Shown here in pieces: positions 55,239 through 64,000 of a stretch of 64,000 nt of DNA. Positions within the stretch are counted from its first letter, which is position 1, and each line of letters opens with the position of its first letter. A program made the position numbers and the translations under genes. Location of the stretch: assembly GCA_037976565.1 (NCBI GenBank), contig CP137682.1, forward strand, positions 124,001-188,000, read 5' to 3'. A model generated the notes under the pieces. That model ran no database searches. It was not told the DNA's origin and was given only the letters and a program-made list of their open reading frames with translations. Source of the stretch: Mesocentrotus franciscanus (lineage: Eukaryota; Echinodermata; Echinoidea; Camarodonta; Strongylocentrotidae).

Positions 55239-55854
55239 TTTGTTCATTGATAAACTGATAAAATTATGAATTATCGTAGAGCATAATGAAAAGAGAAGGA
55301 TCTTGATTTGTGACAACATAATGTACTCTCGTGTGCGATCCGACAATTGGGTTTATTTAAAATTACAGAGGGTTAGCATTAAGTCTCTCTCTCTCTCTTC
55401 GTCTTCACTTCCTTTTTTTGTCTGCCCTTCTATTTCCCCCTCAGTTTCTCTTTTCCTCTTTCTGTAATGTACACTCAGGATATTTGCTTTCGATTTGCCA
55501 GGTATATTTACCCTGAACTAGTGAGTAAATACGGTCTTCGGGGTTTAACCTCTTTTTTCCTATTTTGGTATACATGTACTTTCAAATCTTTCACCGTGAT
55601 GAGAGCGATTGTTGAGATAATGAAAGCATTATATACTTGACTCTTATAATTTGATTGATTGGGAAATGACGTGTCTACAGCAGACTTTATCCTTACAGCC
55701 CATTTTCGTGAAGCCACCAACACATCAACATTTATTTGGGCTTCTAAACTGTTGTGATATTTGTTCAATATAAAAAGGTTTACACTTTGGGCAATGGTGC
55801 AAATTCTCTTTTACAGTGCACTGTGGTGAGATGTGGTGCAGATATCAAATATCG

Positions 55855-56060
55855 AGGAGGCGCGATAGCTCAGTTGGTAGAGCAGTGGTCTCGTAATCCG
55901 GTGACCCGGGTTCGAAACCAAGTCGATGCGCTAGTGCCCTTTGGTAAGGCATTAATCCTCACTACCAGGTCCCTCGGAGAGGACCTAAAGCCGTCGGCCG
56001 TCTGGCTGCTTACTTACAAGCATGTATGCTTTCTTAGCAGTCAGGTAAAATAACCATCAC
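55855..56060 (+). mobile_element. tRNA-derived SINE
   Basis: GCGCGATAGCTCAGTTGGTA (A box) and CGGGTTCGAAACC (B box) form a tRNA-like head, followed by CGATGCGCTAGTGCCCTTTG, GTAAGGCATTAATCCTCACT, a CCCTCGGAGAGGACC stem and a (CATCA)n tail. The anticodon stem does not pair well and the element runs on past the tRNA, so it is a SINE. Confidence 0.78.
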
Positions 56061-56605
56061 ATCACATCAATAACCCATACACATTATACTTCATATTTTG
56101 GAATAGGAGTTTCCTTTTCCCAAGTTTTCCAACAAAATTTAGCGAAAAGCATGCCTAGAACATTGTTCCTGCAATTGTATGTTACTAGTAGAACGATACA
56201 GTTCCATTCAGTACTTGTTGCCAGAACCAAATTTACGATATCGATTTGCCTCGTTTGTCAGATCTGATATGATGTTGTTAGGCCTATAGTTTGTTCAATA
56301 GTCAGAATGAAGATGAATGCTGTCATGTTGGGAAAACACAACAATTTATGCACCATTTTGAGAATATTGTATAGGTATGCATAGAATTATAACGTATAAG
56401 TCAATTACTCCATTGAGATGATAATCTCTGTTCGTTTCATTGGGTCAGACTCGTCTCATATAGTAAGATGTATGTATACAATAATGTTCACGTTTATCAG
56501 CCCTAATATTTTTACCTAGTTTGATGACACCATTAGCATGTTAGCATTAAAAAAAAGAACTGTTGTTTTCTGCTTGACGTGGGAAAATTGATACATGTAT
56601 TCAGG
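56061..56605. other. No gene recognised
   Basis: AT-rich spacer between the SINE and the 1.2-kb element. Confidence 0.35.
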
Positions 56606-56609
56606 TAAT

Positions 56610-57774
56610 GCCTCGGTCACACCTTTGCGTATGTTGCTGCGTATTGCTGCGCTATGCGGGGTATATCAATACCTAGCCTTGCCCAGCAATACGCGGCAAA
56701 TTTGAAGGGAGCAGTCACACTATTGTGTATCTAGCTCGTAGGTAGCTCGTATACCGCTCGTACAAAGATTGCCTACGGTTGCCTATGGTTGCCTATGACC
56801 ACGCCATAGCTCGCTGTTACTCATAGCAGTACGATTCAATACGCAGTTTGCTCGCCACGTTGCGTATGTAGTTCGCTCTTTACTCGTTTGCTGCTCGCTA
56901 GCCGCTCGCACCAGTTGGTCTCGTTGCGTCTCACTGCGTGTTCGCTCGCTTTAGCTCGGCTGTTGTTCGTACTGCCGCGTGCCAGCTCGCTCTACATCGT
57001 ACCAGCTCGCTCGGGCTGCGGCGGTGTAAATACTAGTCATTGTGCGGGACTGGGCATAAGCATCTTAGCGTCTGACGAGTCTACATCTACAAGAAAAATC
57101 AATATAATGACAACAATGGCCCTGCAGCAGAGCTCTGCCTTGCAACAGCTTAAGTCTTTGGTTCAGCTGGATGAAGCAGAGGCGAATGATGATTATTTAT
57201 TGCTGATATGCAGAGCAGCGTCGGTGGTCGGTGCTAGCTAGGCAACTAAATCGCAGTGATAACGAGTTAAAGCGAGCGGCAACCAGCGACTGCAAGCTAA
57301 AGCGAACGGCGTACGAACTAGACTCGCAGCGTAGCGAGCGGCAATCACAACGGTTCTTGCTGCTGCGAGCGGTAGGCGAGGAACAACGCAACAATACGCG
57401 CAATCCCTGCATACGACAACGAGCTAAAGCGAGGTAAATCGTGCAAGGAACGCAGCTATAGGCAGTGACACGCGCTCCAAAAAAAGAGGTGCGTATGGTT
57501 GCGTATACCTGCGCTAAGCCACTCGCCGTTGCTCGCATTCATTGGTTAATTGCCACTCGTATCCGCTCGTAGGCGATTTGACCTTGCGCTTGCTTGCGAT
57601 AGTTTAGGAAATTTTAAAACTAGCGAGCGACCAACGCAGGCCTGTGCGCTAGTCTGCGTATTGAGTTCGTAGTGAGCACGTTTCATTGCGCTGTATTGGG
57701 TATTACTGCCTATGTCTGCGTTCGGGCAATACGCAGCAATACGCAAGCCAAATACACAAAGGTGCGACTGAGGC
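56610..57774. mobile_element. Harbinger-like element, 1165 bp, GCCTCGGTCACACC terminus
   Basis: Starts GCCTCGGTCACACCTTTGCG and ends CAAAGGTGCGACTGAGGC; flanked by TAAT and ATTA. Both ends carry GCGTATTGCTGCG words, and the interior is filled with permuted GCTCGC, GTTGCGTATG, TAGCTCG and GCAATACGC words. At 57106-57240 there is a short non-repetitive stretch that can encode a peptide (next entry). Terminus similar to H1-H3. Confidence 0.72.
57106..57241 (+). pseudogene. Possible transposase N-terminal remnant
   Basis: Forty-four codons from ATG 57106: MTTMALQQSSALQQLKSLVQ followed by LDEAEANDDYLLLICRAAS. It is the only part of the element not made of short words, and an acidic patch then LLLI near the N-terminus is seen in Harbinger-type (ALP1-like) transposases. 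There is no catalytic domain, and the match is by style only. Confidence 0.25.
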
Positions 57775-57965
57775 ATTATGCCCGAGTCACACCTTGCAAG
57801 GCATAAGAGGCGTCAGCCCTCCTTGCAAAAATAGGCTTATGCGGGCTTTTCTAGTCGCACGATTGCAAGAAAGTGTAATGCCGAACTGTGATGCCTTTTC
57901 CGACCGATTGTTCTTTTTGATTGTGTTATTACGTGCGCTACTCAAGCCTGCAAAAGGCAAATAGT
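57775..57965. mobile_element. Adjacent fragment with GCCCGAGTCACACC terminus
   Basis: ATGCCCGAGTCACACCTTGC directly abuts the previous element, then GCAAGGCATAAG and CTTGCAAAAATAGGC words in inverted arrangement. Probably a related MITE fragment; the far end is not clear. Confidence 0.4.
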
Positions 57966-58105
57966 GCATACGCTAATAATATCAAAGAAAGGTTTGCATT
58001 GATAATATGTCGGTCACGTTTTGTGTATCACTCTCACACCAAAAGCCACGCGTTTCCTTGGCGGAGGCAATACATCATGGTCAAATTGAACTATCAAATC
58101 GTTAT

Positions 58106-58301
58106 TAATAATAATAATATTGGGTTTTTGTATAGCGCTCTGTCAGACTTGACACTCCTGGCGCTCCCGATTATTACCCTGGCTTTAGCATGGCTGCCAT
58201 TACGGCATGTCTTGCCAAAGGACATTAGCACTACGGCGGGACTCGAACCGCGGACTTTGTGATCCACAGTCCGGTGCCGTATCCACTCGACCACGGCACC
58301 T
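58106..58301 (-). mobile_element. tRNA-derived SINE with (ATT)n tail
   Basis: Minus strand GGTGCCGTGGTCGAGTGGAT, CGCGGTTCGAGTCCCGCCG (good B box), then AATGTCCTTTGGCAAGACAT and GAGCGCTATACAAAAACCCA with an ATT-repeat tail. The head looks like a tRNA with an extra-arm-free body, but the tail marks it as a SINE. Confidence 0.8.
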
Positions 58302-58344
58302 CTACATACAGCAAGTACAGTATGCTGTGATTAAAAGAACACGA

Positions 58345-58440
58345 TTTTGTTTGTTTATTTTATTTTAGCACGGTGGCATACTTCAGCCAAAGGCTGTTCT
58401 TCAGCATGGCCGTGCAACTATTTTCAAAAATCAAATCAAG
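58345..58440 (-). mobile_element. LINE 3' end with hairpin
   Basis: Minus strand CATGCTGAAGAACAGCCTTT, GGCTGAAGTATGCCACCGTG, then AAAATAAAATAAACAAAC. Same arrangement as 8380-8513. Confidence 0.45.
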
Positions 58441-58719
58441 GGAAAATTTAATAGGCCTACCCTATTGTACATCCCAACGAAATCATGCTCGCATTACGTA
58501 ATAGGCTTACCTCATTGTCATGTTCGCATATTTCAATAGATGACGCACAAGGTTATATAAATTGTCATAGGTCGATTTTTCACAAGTAGTTGCTATTATG
58601 TTAAAGGTAATCATGATTCTATGTCTTATTAAATGCGCCGTATGAACACAATTTGAAACCTAATCATACATTCGTTTGACAAAGGGCTTAAATAGCACGA
58701 TTGTAATGATAACAGAGAG

Positions 58720-59362
58720 AATGGAAGCAAATGGAAGTAAGGAATGAAGAGAAAGATCTTGGTGTAACATTCGACCCATCACTGAAGTTCAGCAAGCATG
58801 TCGGGGTGGTTGCCAACAAAGCAAACAGGATAGTGGGTATAATAAGGAGGACATTTGCTCATATGGATGAAGATATGTTTCGTTTACTGCACAAACCATT
58901 AGTAAGACCCCACCTGGAATATGCAAATTGTGTGTGGAATCCGTTCCTCAGACAAGACATCACCAAGCTGGAGAAAGTGCAGAGAAGGGCAACAAAAATG
59001 GTCCCAAGCATAAACGATTTCCCATACATGAACCGGCTGAAGAGGCTTGACCTGCCCACATTAGCCTACAGACGTCTTCGAGGTGACATGATCCAGGTAT
59101 TCAAGATAATGTATGGACTCAACGACGTGGACAGAGATCGCCTATTTTCTATGAAGGAAGTAAACTTAAACCTAAGAGGCCATAGTATGAAAATTCAGAA
59201 GCAGCATGCCCACTTGAACATCAGGAAGAACAGCTTTACACACAGAGTAGTTGACCACTGGAACATGCTCCCCAAGACGGCAGTAGAAGCAGCATCGATC
59301 AATGCCTTCAAAGGTCAAATTGATGCATTCTTCTCAGCAAAGTACAACAAGTATGACTATTA
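58720..59362 (+). pseudogene. LINE reverse transcriptase C-terminal region, 5' truncated
   Basis: An open frame of about 210 codons: EVRNEEKDLGVTFDPSLKFS, then RPHLEYANCVWNPF, LEKVQRRATKMVP, LPTLAYRRLRGDMIQVFKIM, a basic region and VVDHWNMLPKTAVEAASINA FKGQIDAFF. This is the thumb and C-terminal domain of the common CR1/Rex-type non-LTR polymerase, lacking palm motifs and endonuclease. It ends in TAA at 59360-59362, with a TAACTACAGG tandem (59548-59575) downstream. Confidence 0.88.
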
Positions 59363-59599
59363 AGAACATGTATGACACTATTAATTACATGTATAAATTA
59401 AGTATTAAGCAGACAGCAAAACTATCTGCATTCCATGTTAAGGTTGATATCTGCATTGTATGACATGATATCACGTGCAGTGGATATTGAATGACGGAAG
59501 GTGGGCATTATAGGACTACGTATTAAATTAGAGCCCGTGAAAACAGGTAACTACAGGTAACTACAGGTAACTAGATTTTATTTTGTTGACTATTATTCA

Positions 59600-59935
59600 A
59601 AGAATTATAAAGTGATTGGTTTTCAACGGCACGCATGAGTTATTTGCATTCAGCAAAGAGGGGAAAAAAAAAATCAAATTCAGACTTAAATAATTAATAT
59701 CCACTTGAATTTAATAGCAGTAGGGAAGCAATAAAGCGATTATAAAGATACCAAAGAACGAAAACAAAGCAGTGTGTAAAAATCAGGGCTAGAATAATCA
59801 AATTCCAATTGCAGTGAAGGAGCTTGAAAAGTCGCTATGTACACTACGAGGAAATAAAAGATGATAATAATAAAGCAAGGCTTAAACCATATCTTCAGGC
59901 TTGGTCCTCCCATCCTTCTCCTTTCTCTAAACAAG
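59600..59935. other. No gene recognised
   Basis: AT-rich spacer. Confidence 0.35.
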
Positions 59936-59938
59936 CCT

Positions 59939-60475
59939 TAAAGGGATATCCAACCTTGATACTAAACTACTCTAGAGGAAAGCAAAGAAGATTTAGAATA
60001 GTAGACTGGTGAAAAATTGAATGAAGTCGGACAAAAACGGGAAAGTTATGATTTTTTTTAAAGCTGTAATCACCGTATATGGGCTTTTCAAATTGGCTGA
60101 ATCGGTAATGTCTCGGTGATGTAGTGGCCGACAACATTATTCATTGTTCCAACACACACAATGACTAAATTCAAGTAAAAACAAAATATTATGACTCAGG
60201 AGGGTCTATTTTATTTAGAGGACATGTTGCTGTCCATAATATATATTGAGTAGTGCCCCAAGTTAGAAGGCACTTAAAAGACAAAAACAGAAATTAATTA
60301 TATTTTTGTACACGACAAACGGGAGAGTTATTTGCATAGACCTAGTGATCTCTTATTTCAAACATTCATAACTATCTTTTTAGTGGTCCGATTTATTTCA
60401 AACTTTCACCATTATGTGTATCTAACTTTTCTGCTTTCATACAAACAAACTTAGTACAAGGGTTGGATTAGCCTG
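59939..60475. mobile_element. MITE, GGGATATCCAACC/GGTTGGATTAGCC termini
   Basis: AAGGGATATCCAACCTTG is roughly mirrored by CAAGGGTTGGATTAGCC. Arms share AACTATC/AAAGTTATGA and CACCAGT words; the middle has GACTCAGGAGGGTCTA and GAAGGCACTT also seen at 30690-30985. Confidence 0.6.
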
Positions 60476-60930
60476 TAAGGGGGTCTTCATCGGTTCACTA
60501 TATATGAAATACTATAAAGTGTAGGCCTGAAAGAACATATGCACTTTACTATAATATTAGTAAAATAAGAGGTAGTTGTAGTTTCGTAAACATGCAATGC
60601 TACTAGTGTAGGCCTGAATTATTTGCTATGCACTATATTTTTTTCTTCCTATTATTGAAACTTAAAAAGGAACAAGTTAACGGCGTATGAATAATGTCAA
60701 TAAAGTACATTATTTGTGATGTAATTTTGTTATTTATCTTCAAGCAACTAAAGCAAAGCCTGAAAACTGGAGTCTATTTAGATTTCTGTGTCCAATTATG
60801 TAAATGGCATTTTTGGGGTAATCACAATTATCATTGGACGTCGTTGTTCCCGTATTCGCTATACTTCCTATAACGTTGAACTATGTGACCTATGTATTTC
60901 GGGAGTTTCCGGAGTTGAGGAAAAATCATA
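60476..60930. other. No gene recognised
   Basis: AT-rich spacer up to the R1 copy. Confidence 0.35.
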
Positions 60931-60939
60931 CTTGCTGTG

Positions 60940-61440
60940 TGCGTGTATGTATGTGTGTGTGTGTGTGAGAGCGCGTGTGTGCATGTGTGAGTGTGAGTGT
61001 TTGTGTGTAAGATACATACTTGCATTCTCTTCTTTCTTTCCATCTTTACAACCTTTATTTGATTTTTATCATGTGGGACCTTTGGGAACTAGTATATGAG
61101 ATGCTATTTTCCTGCTTTAAACATTTCATTCAAAATTTGTCATAGAGTGGTCTTTTACGACTTAAATACCCTGTCGGAAGTGAAAAACGAAATAGATAAC
61201 TTACATGTCAATTGAAAGCTTTTAAGCCTTAGATTAGATTACAATAGTATCAATTATATACTACTTTAGTGTCTGCCAGAGGAGTAACGGCTCTCTGAAA
61301 ACTCGAAATTTGAAGTTTAGAAATTCGAAAAATGTCGACCTAAAACTTAGCTATCGACTTGATAGGAACATCTTATGTGGAGTACGCATATTTACAATGA
61401 CATTGCATCATCGCCTCAGCTATAATAATAGGCGAGCCTG
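60940..61440 (+). repeat. Repeat R1, copy 3
   Basis: Begins in the TG-rich part (60945-61015) and follows copy 1 to TAGGCGAGCC at 61438. It is the empty site for the MITE at 1887-2335. LINE sequence starts at its end without a gap. Confidence 0.75.
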
Positions 61441-64000
61441 TCTAAAGATTTCATTCTCTTGGGAGATTTCAATTGTGACATTGTTAAACAGCCCCCCTCT
61501 TAGGCCAAAAAAAAAAAATCATTTGGTTGTCCTCGATTGCTTTTCTGAAGTAGGGGCGGGCGGGCGGATTTTTTTTTTTTTTTTTTTTTCCATTTCATTT
61601 TTTTCCTCTTCAGTTGACTCTTTACTTCCTATTTATTTTCATTTTTTGTTCAAATCATGAGGCCAATATTATTATTATTTAAACACAAAAAGAATCCCAG
61701 AAAAAAGTCATGAATTGCCATGGCAATATTCAATTTCATTCTCACTGTTTCGGAGGTAGTTTTCGGCCGCATGTACAAAGTCAATGGGGAGCGCACGCGC
61801 GTCGTTCATTCACCAGCTGATCTATAGCGCTTGCGGCCGGAAAATCCCTCCTCTATATTATAATATAAAGACAGAATTGCGTACTGAAAGACCAAATTGG
61901 CGACGGGACACATTTTGATCCTTGCAACATGCATAAAATGGTTAAAATTGCTCAAAAAAACTTTAAAAATTGCTCCAAAAAAAAAAAAAATTTCAAAAAA
62001 AAAATAAAATACGAGCGGACCGAAAATGACGAGCGGGCGGTCGAGGACAACCAAATGATTTTTTTTTTTTGGCCTTACCAAACAAAACGATTGTTGAGCT
62101 TGGTAGAAGAATACGATTTAAAACAACTTGTTGAAAAACCGACGAGAATAACGCAAACATCTGCCACTCTGATTGATGTTTTATACTCCTCAAATCATAC
62201 AAAAATCGCTTTTTCTGATGTCGTTCCATTAGGCATGAATGACCACTACATGATAATCTGCTCCTTAGGAAATCAAAAATCTCCCACTGTTTGTCATAAG
62301 TTTGTTTATTCAAGAAATTAAAAGAAAATGAATTTAAGTGATTTATCGAATGATTTGAGCAATGAATGTTGGCAAAACGTCCTTTCAGAAACTGATGCTA
62401 ATAGTGCCTATGACATATGGTGTAGACAATTTGTTCGGTACTGGATAAACATGCCTCTCTTAGGAAAAAGAGAGTGCGACAAAAAGAAACGCCATGGATA
62501 AATAACGACATATTAGATAAAATAGGGGAAAGAAATAAAATGAAAAACCGTGCTAAATCTTCAAAATCAGACGAAGACTGGAAATCGTATAAACTGAGAA
62601 ATACTGTGACCGATATGGTAAGAAAGGCAAAAAGGTCATATATTTCTGAAAGTATTTTAAATAACAAGGGAAATTGTGCTGCAATGTGGAAATCTTTACG
62701 ATGTATGCTGCCAAATAAAAAGAATATGAAAGTGATTCAAAAGTTGTCCATAAATGGTGAAGATATTTTTGGATTTAAGGAAATTACTACACGCTTAAAT
62801 ACTAATTTTGTTGACATGGCAGCAAATCGTTAACAAAAGTTTACCTTTGATGATGATTTAGAGCAATATCTGACCAAAGTACCAACCACTTTCAGTTTTA
62901 AACCGATTTCCTGTCAAGATGTTAAGAAACATATAAATAAAATTGCAAGAAATAAGGCCACTGGCCTGGATCAAATTCCAGCCGGTGTAATTAAAGATGC
63001 TATAAACTACATCATTGTGCCATTGACGCATATTGTCAACGTTTCTCTGTGTACTGGTAAGATCCTTGTTGCGTGGAAAAAAGGCCCGTGTAACGCCGAT
63101 CTTCAAGAGTGGTGACAAAACAAATCCATCGAACTATAGACCGATCTCGGTCCTCCCGGTATTGTCTAAAGTGTTAGAAAAGATTGTGTTCGATCAAGTG
63201 TATAACTACCTGTCTGATAATAGTTTGCTTAATCTATGTCAACGCGGTTTTCAGATTTAGAAACAACCATAAACAGAGATTTAAAGTTAATTTCTAGATG
63301 GTTTTCAAATAATGAATTGTTGATCAATTTCGATAAATGTCAATTCATGTTACTAGCCTCTAAAGCAAAACTCCGGTTATTTGAAAATGTTAGAATTAAA
63401 ATTCAAAATTTTCAATTACAAAGAGTAACACATTGTAAATATCTTGGCGTGATAATAGATAGTTGTCTAACATGGACTCCCCAAATTGATAATGTAAGGA
63501 AAAAGGTTTTACAAACATTTTATTCTTTAAAGCGCATCAGATTTTATGTACCGAGAAGTACTGCTCTCCTTTTGTATAAATCTTTAATTCAACCAATCTT
63601 TGACTATTGTTGTACAGTCTGGAGAATTGGCAATGAAAGCCAGCTAAATCGTCTCCAAGTCCTACAGAATAGAGCATTAAGGTCCGTTTTAGAGGTAAAT
63701 AATCGTTTCAATAGAGCCACTTTGTATAACACGCTCAAGGTCGATAAACTCGACGAAAGGTGGAATAAGCAGTCAATTTTACTTGTATTCAAATTAGTTA
63801 ATATCCTGGCCCCGCCCTCATTATGCTCACGGATCCATCTTAAATCACACCATTACCTGTTACGTAATATCAATTGCCAAATTCAACTGCCGCGGCCACA
63901 TAGAAATTACATCAGAAAGAGCCCTCTCTATTCAGCTTCTAAACTTTTCAATAACCTACCGGCAAACATCCGATTAGAAAAAAGCCCGGCAGCATTCGCA
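61440..64000 (+). pseudogene. CR1/Jockey-like LINE, endonuclease part to RT C-terminus, runs off the window
   Basis: The endonuclease frame starts KDFILLGDFNCDIVKQPPS (GDFN motif), is interrupted by the MITE at 61503-62074, and resumes TKRLLSLVEEYDLKQLVEKP with a NDHYMI motif. Then come RKKRVRQKETPWINNDILDK, the pre-RT region, KATGLDQIPAG, and RVTPIFKSGDKTNPSNYRPI with VLPVLSKVLEKIVFDQVYNY. At about 63256 the frame jumps from LCQRGF to SDLETTINRDLKLISRW, so RT motifs A to C are deleted. The C-terminal part (CKYLGVIIDSCLTW, YKSLIQPIFDYCCTVW, LFNNLPANIR) reaches the window edge. Several frameshifts; not active. Confidence 0.87.
61503..62074. mobile_element. Harbinger-like MITE, 572 bp, TTA duplication, inside the LINE endonuclease
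   Basis: Ends GGCCAAAAAAAAAAAATCAT and its inverse ATGATTTTTTTTTTTTGGCC, with arms of about 45 bp (also TTTGGTTGTCCTCGA). TTA stands at 61500-61502 and 62075-62077. Removing the element and one TTA restores the LINE frame exactly across the junction (PPS-Y-QTKRLL). The interior has homopolymer T/A runs and no transposase. Confidence 0.9.

Noticed and set aside
55861..55935. Functional tRNA gene
   Set aside because: A and B boxes are present but the anticodon stem and acceptor stem do not pair, and the sequence continues into a SINE body with repeats seen at other loci. The same applies to 20200, 26545, 43590 and 58301.
56888..57538. Open frames over 110 codons on both strands
   Set aside because: Produced by GCTCGC/GCGAGC words of the Harbinger-like element; only the short island at 57106-57241 is not word-derived.

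Overview
The window looks like accessory-rich nuclear DNA of a marine invertebrate, most likely an echinoderm or related deuterostome. It is AT-rich, has no operons, and its genes are small exons with GT-AG splice sites spread over kilobases. Nearly everything else is transposon debris: CR1/Jockey-like and RTE-like LINEs, a Penelope-like element, tRNA-derived SINEs, Tc1/mariner, hAT-like and Harbinger-like non-autonomous elements, foldback hairpins and minisatellites. The echinoderm call is inference from this repeat style and the caspase; no species can be named.

Two host genes can be supported, both on the minus strand. The clear one is a caspase from about 31.15 kb down to 18.54 kb. Six exons join with matching splice phases through linker, p20 (His and Cys catalytic residues present), inter-subunit linker and p10, and end in an unusual 12-residue tandem-repeat tail. 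The 5' (prodomain) exons were not found. The second is a probable four-transmembrane MS4A/CD20-like protein: four consecutive exons at 35.31-33.40 kb, and one isolated first-exon-like segment at 3.50-3.32 kb that must belong to another copy of the family.

Layout. 0.4-2.6 kb: repeat R1 (further copies at 48.8-50.7 and 61 kb) with a TTAA-flanked MITE. 3.3 kb: MS4A-like exon. 5.9-8.8 kb: pyrimidine and purine tracts, MITEs, CA repeat. 10.4-15.3 kb: an inverted-repeat-bounded block containing an 18-bp minisatellite that resembles the block's own ends and is split by a 2.25-kb hAT-like insertion with a perfect 8-bp target duplication. 15.5-16.1 kb: GTGCCCC-rich repeat. 18.3-31.2 kb: caspase gene, its introns loaded with LINE, RTE, SINE and MITE insertions. 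31.5-32.3 kb: hAT-like element A. 33.4-35.3 kb: MS4A-like exons. 35.9-38.0 kb: LINE. 38.4-42.4 kb: Penelope relic broken by a 2.67-kb composite hAT-like element carrying copies of two caspase exons. 45-47 kb: foldback element and direct repeats. 48.8-50.7 kb: R1 with a mariner insertion. 52.5-53.9 kb: long GTGCCCC minisatellite. 54.5-58.4 kb: mariner, SINEs and a 1.2-kb Harbinger-like element. 58.7-59.4 kb: LINE 3' end. 61.4-64 kb: LINE with a cleanly datable MITE insertion.

The most striking observation is the composite element at 38619-41286. Two copies of one hAT-like element flank a piece of the caspase gene (two exons, intact splice sites, nearby intronic MITEs), and the whole unit carries a 9-bp direct repeat at its insertion site in the Penelope relic. 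This is sequence-level evidence that a transposon picked up caspase exons and moved them. The second theme is a set of elements sharing a CGGTCACA-type terminus whose interiors are shuffled repeats of short self-complementary words such as TTCGTACGAA.
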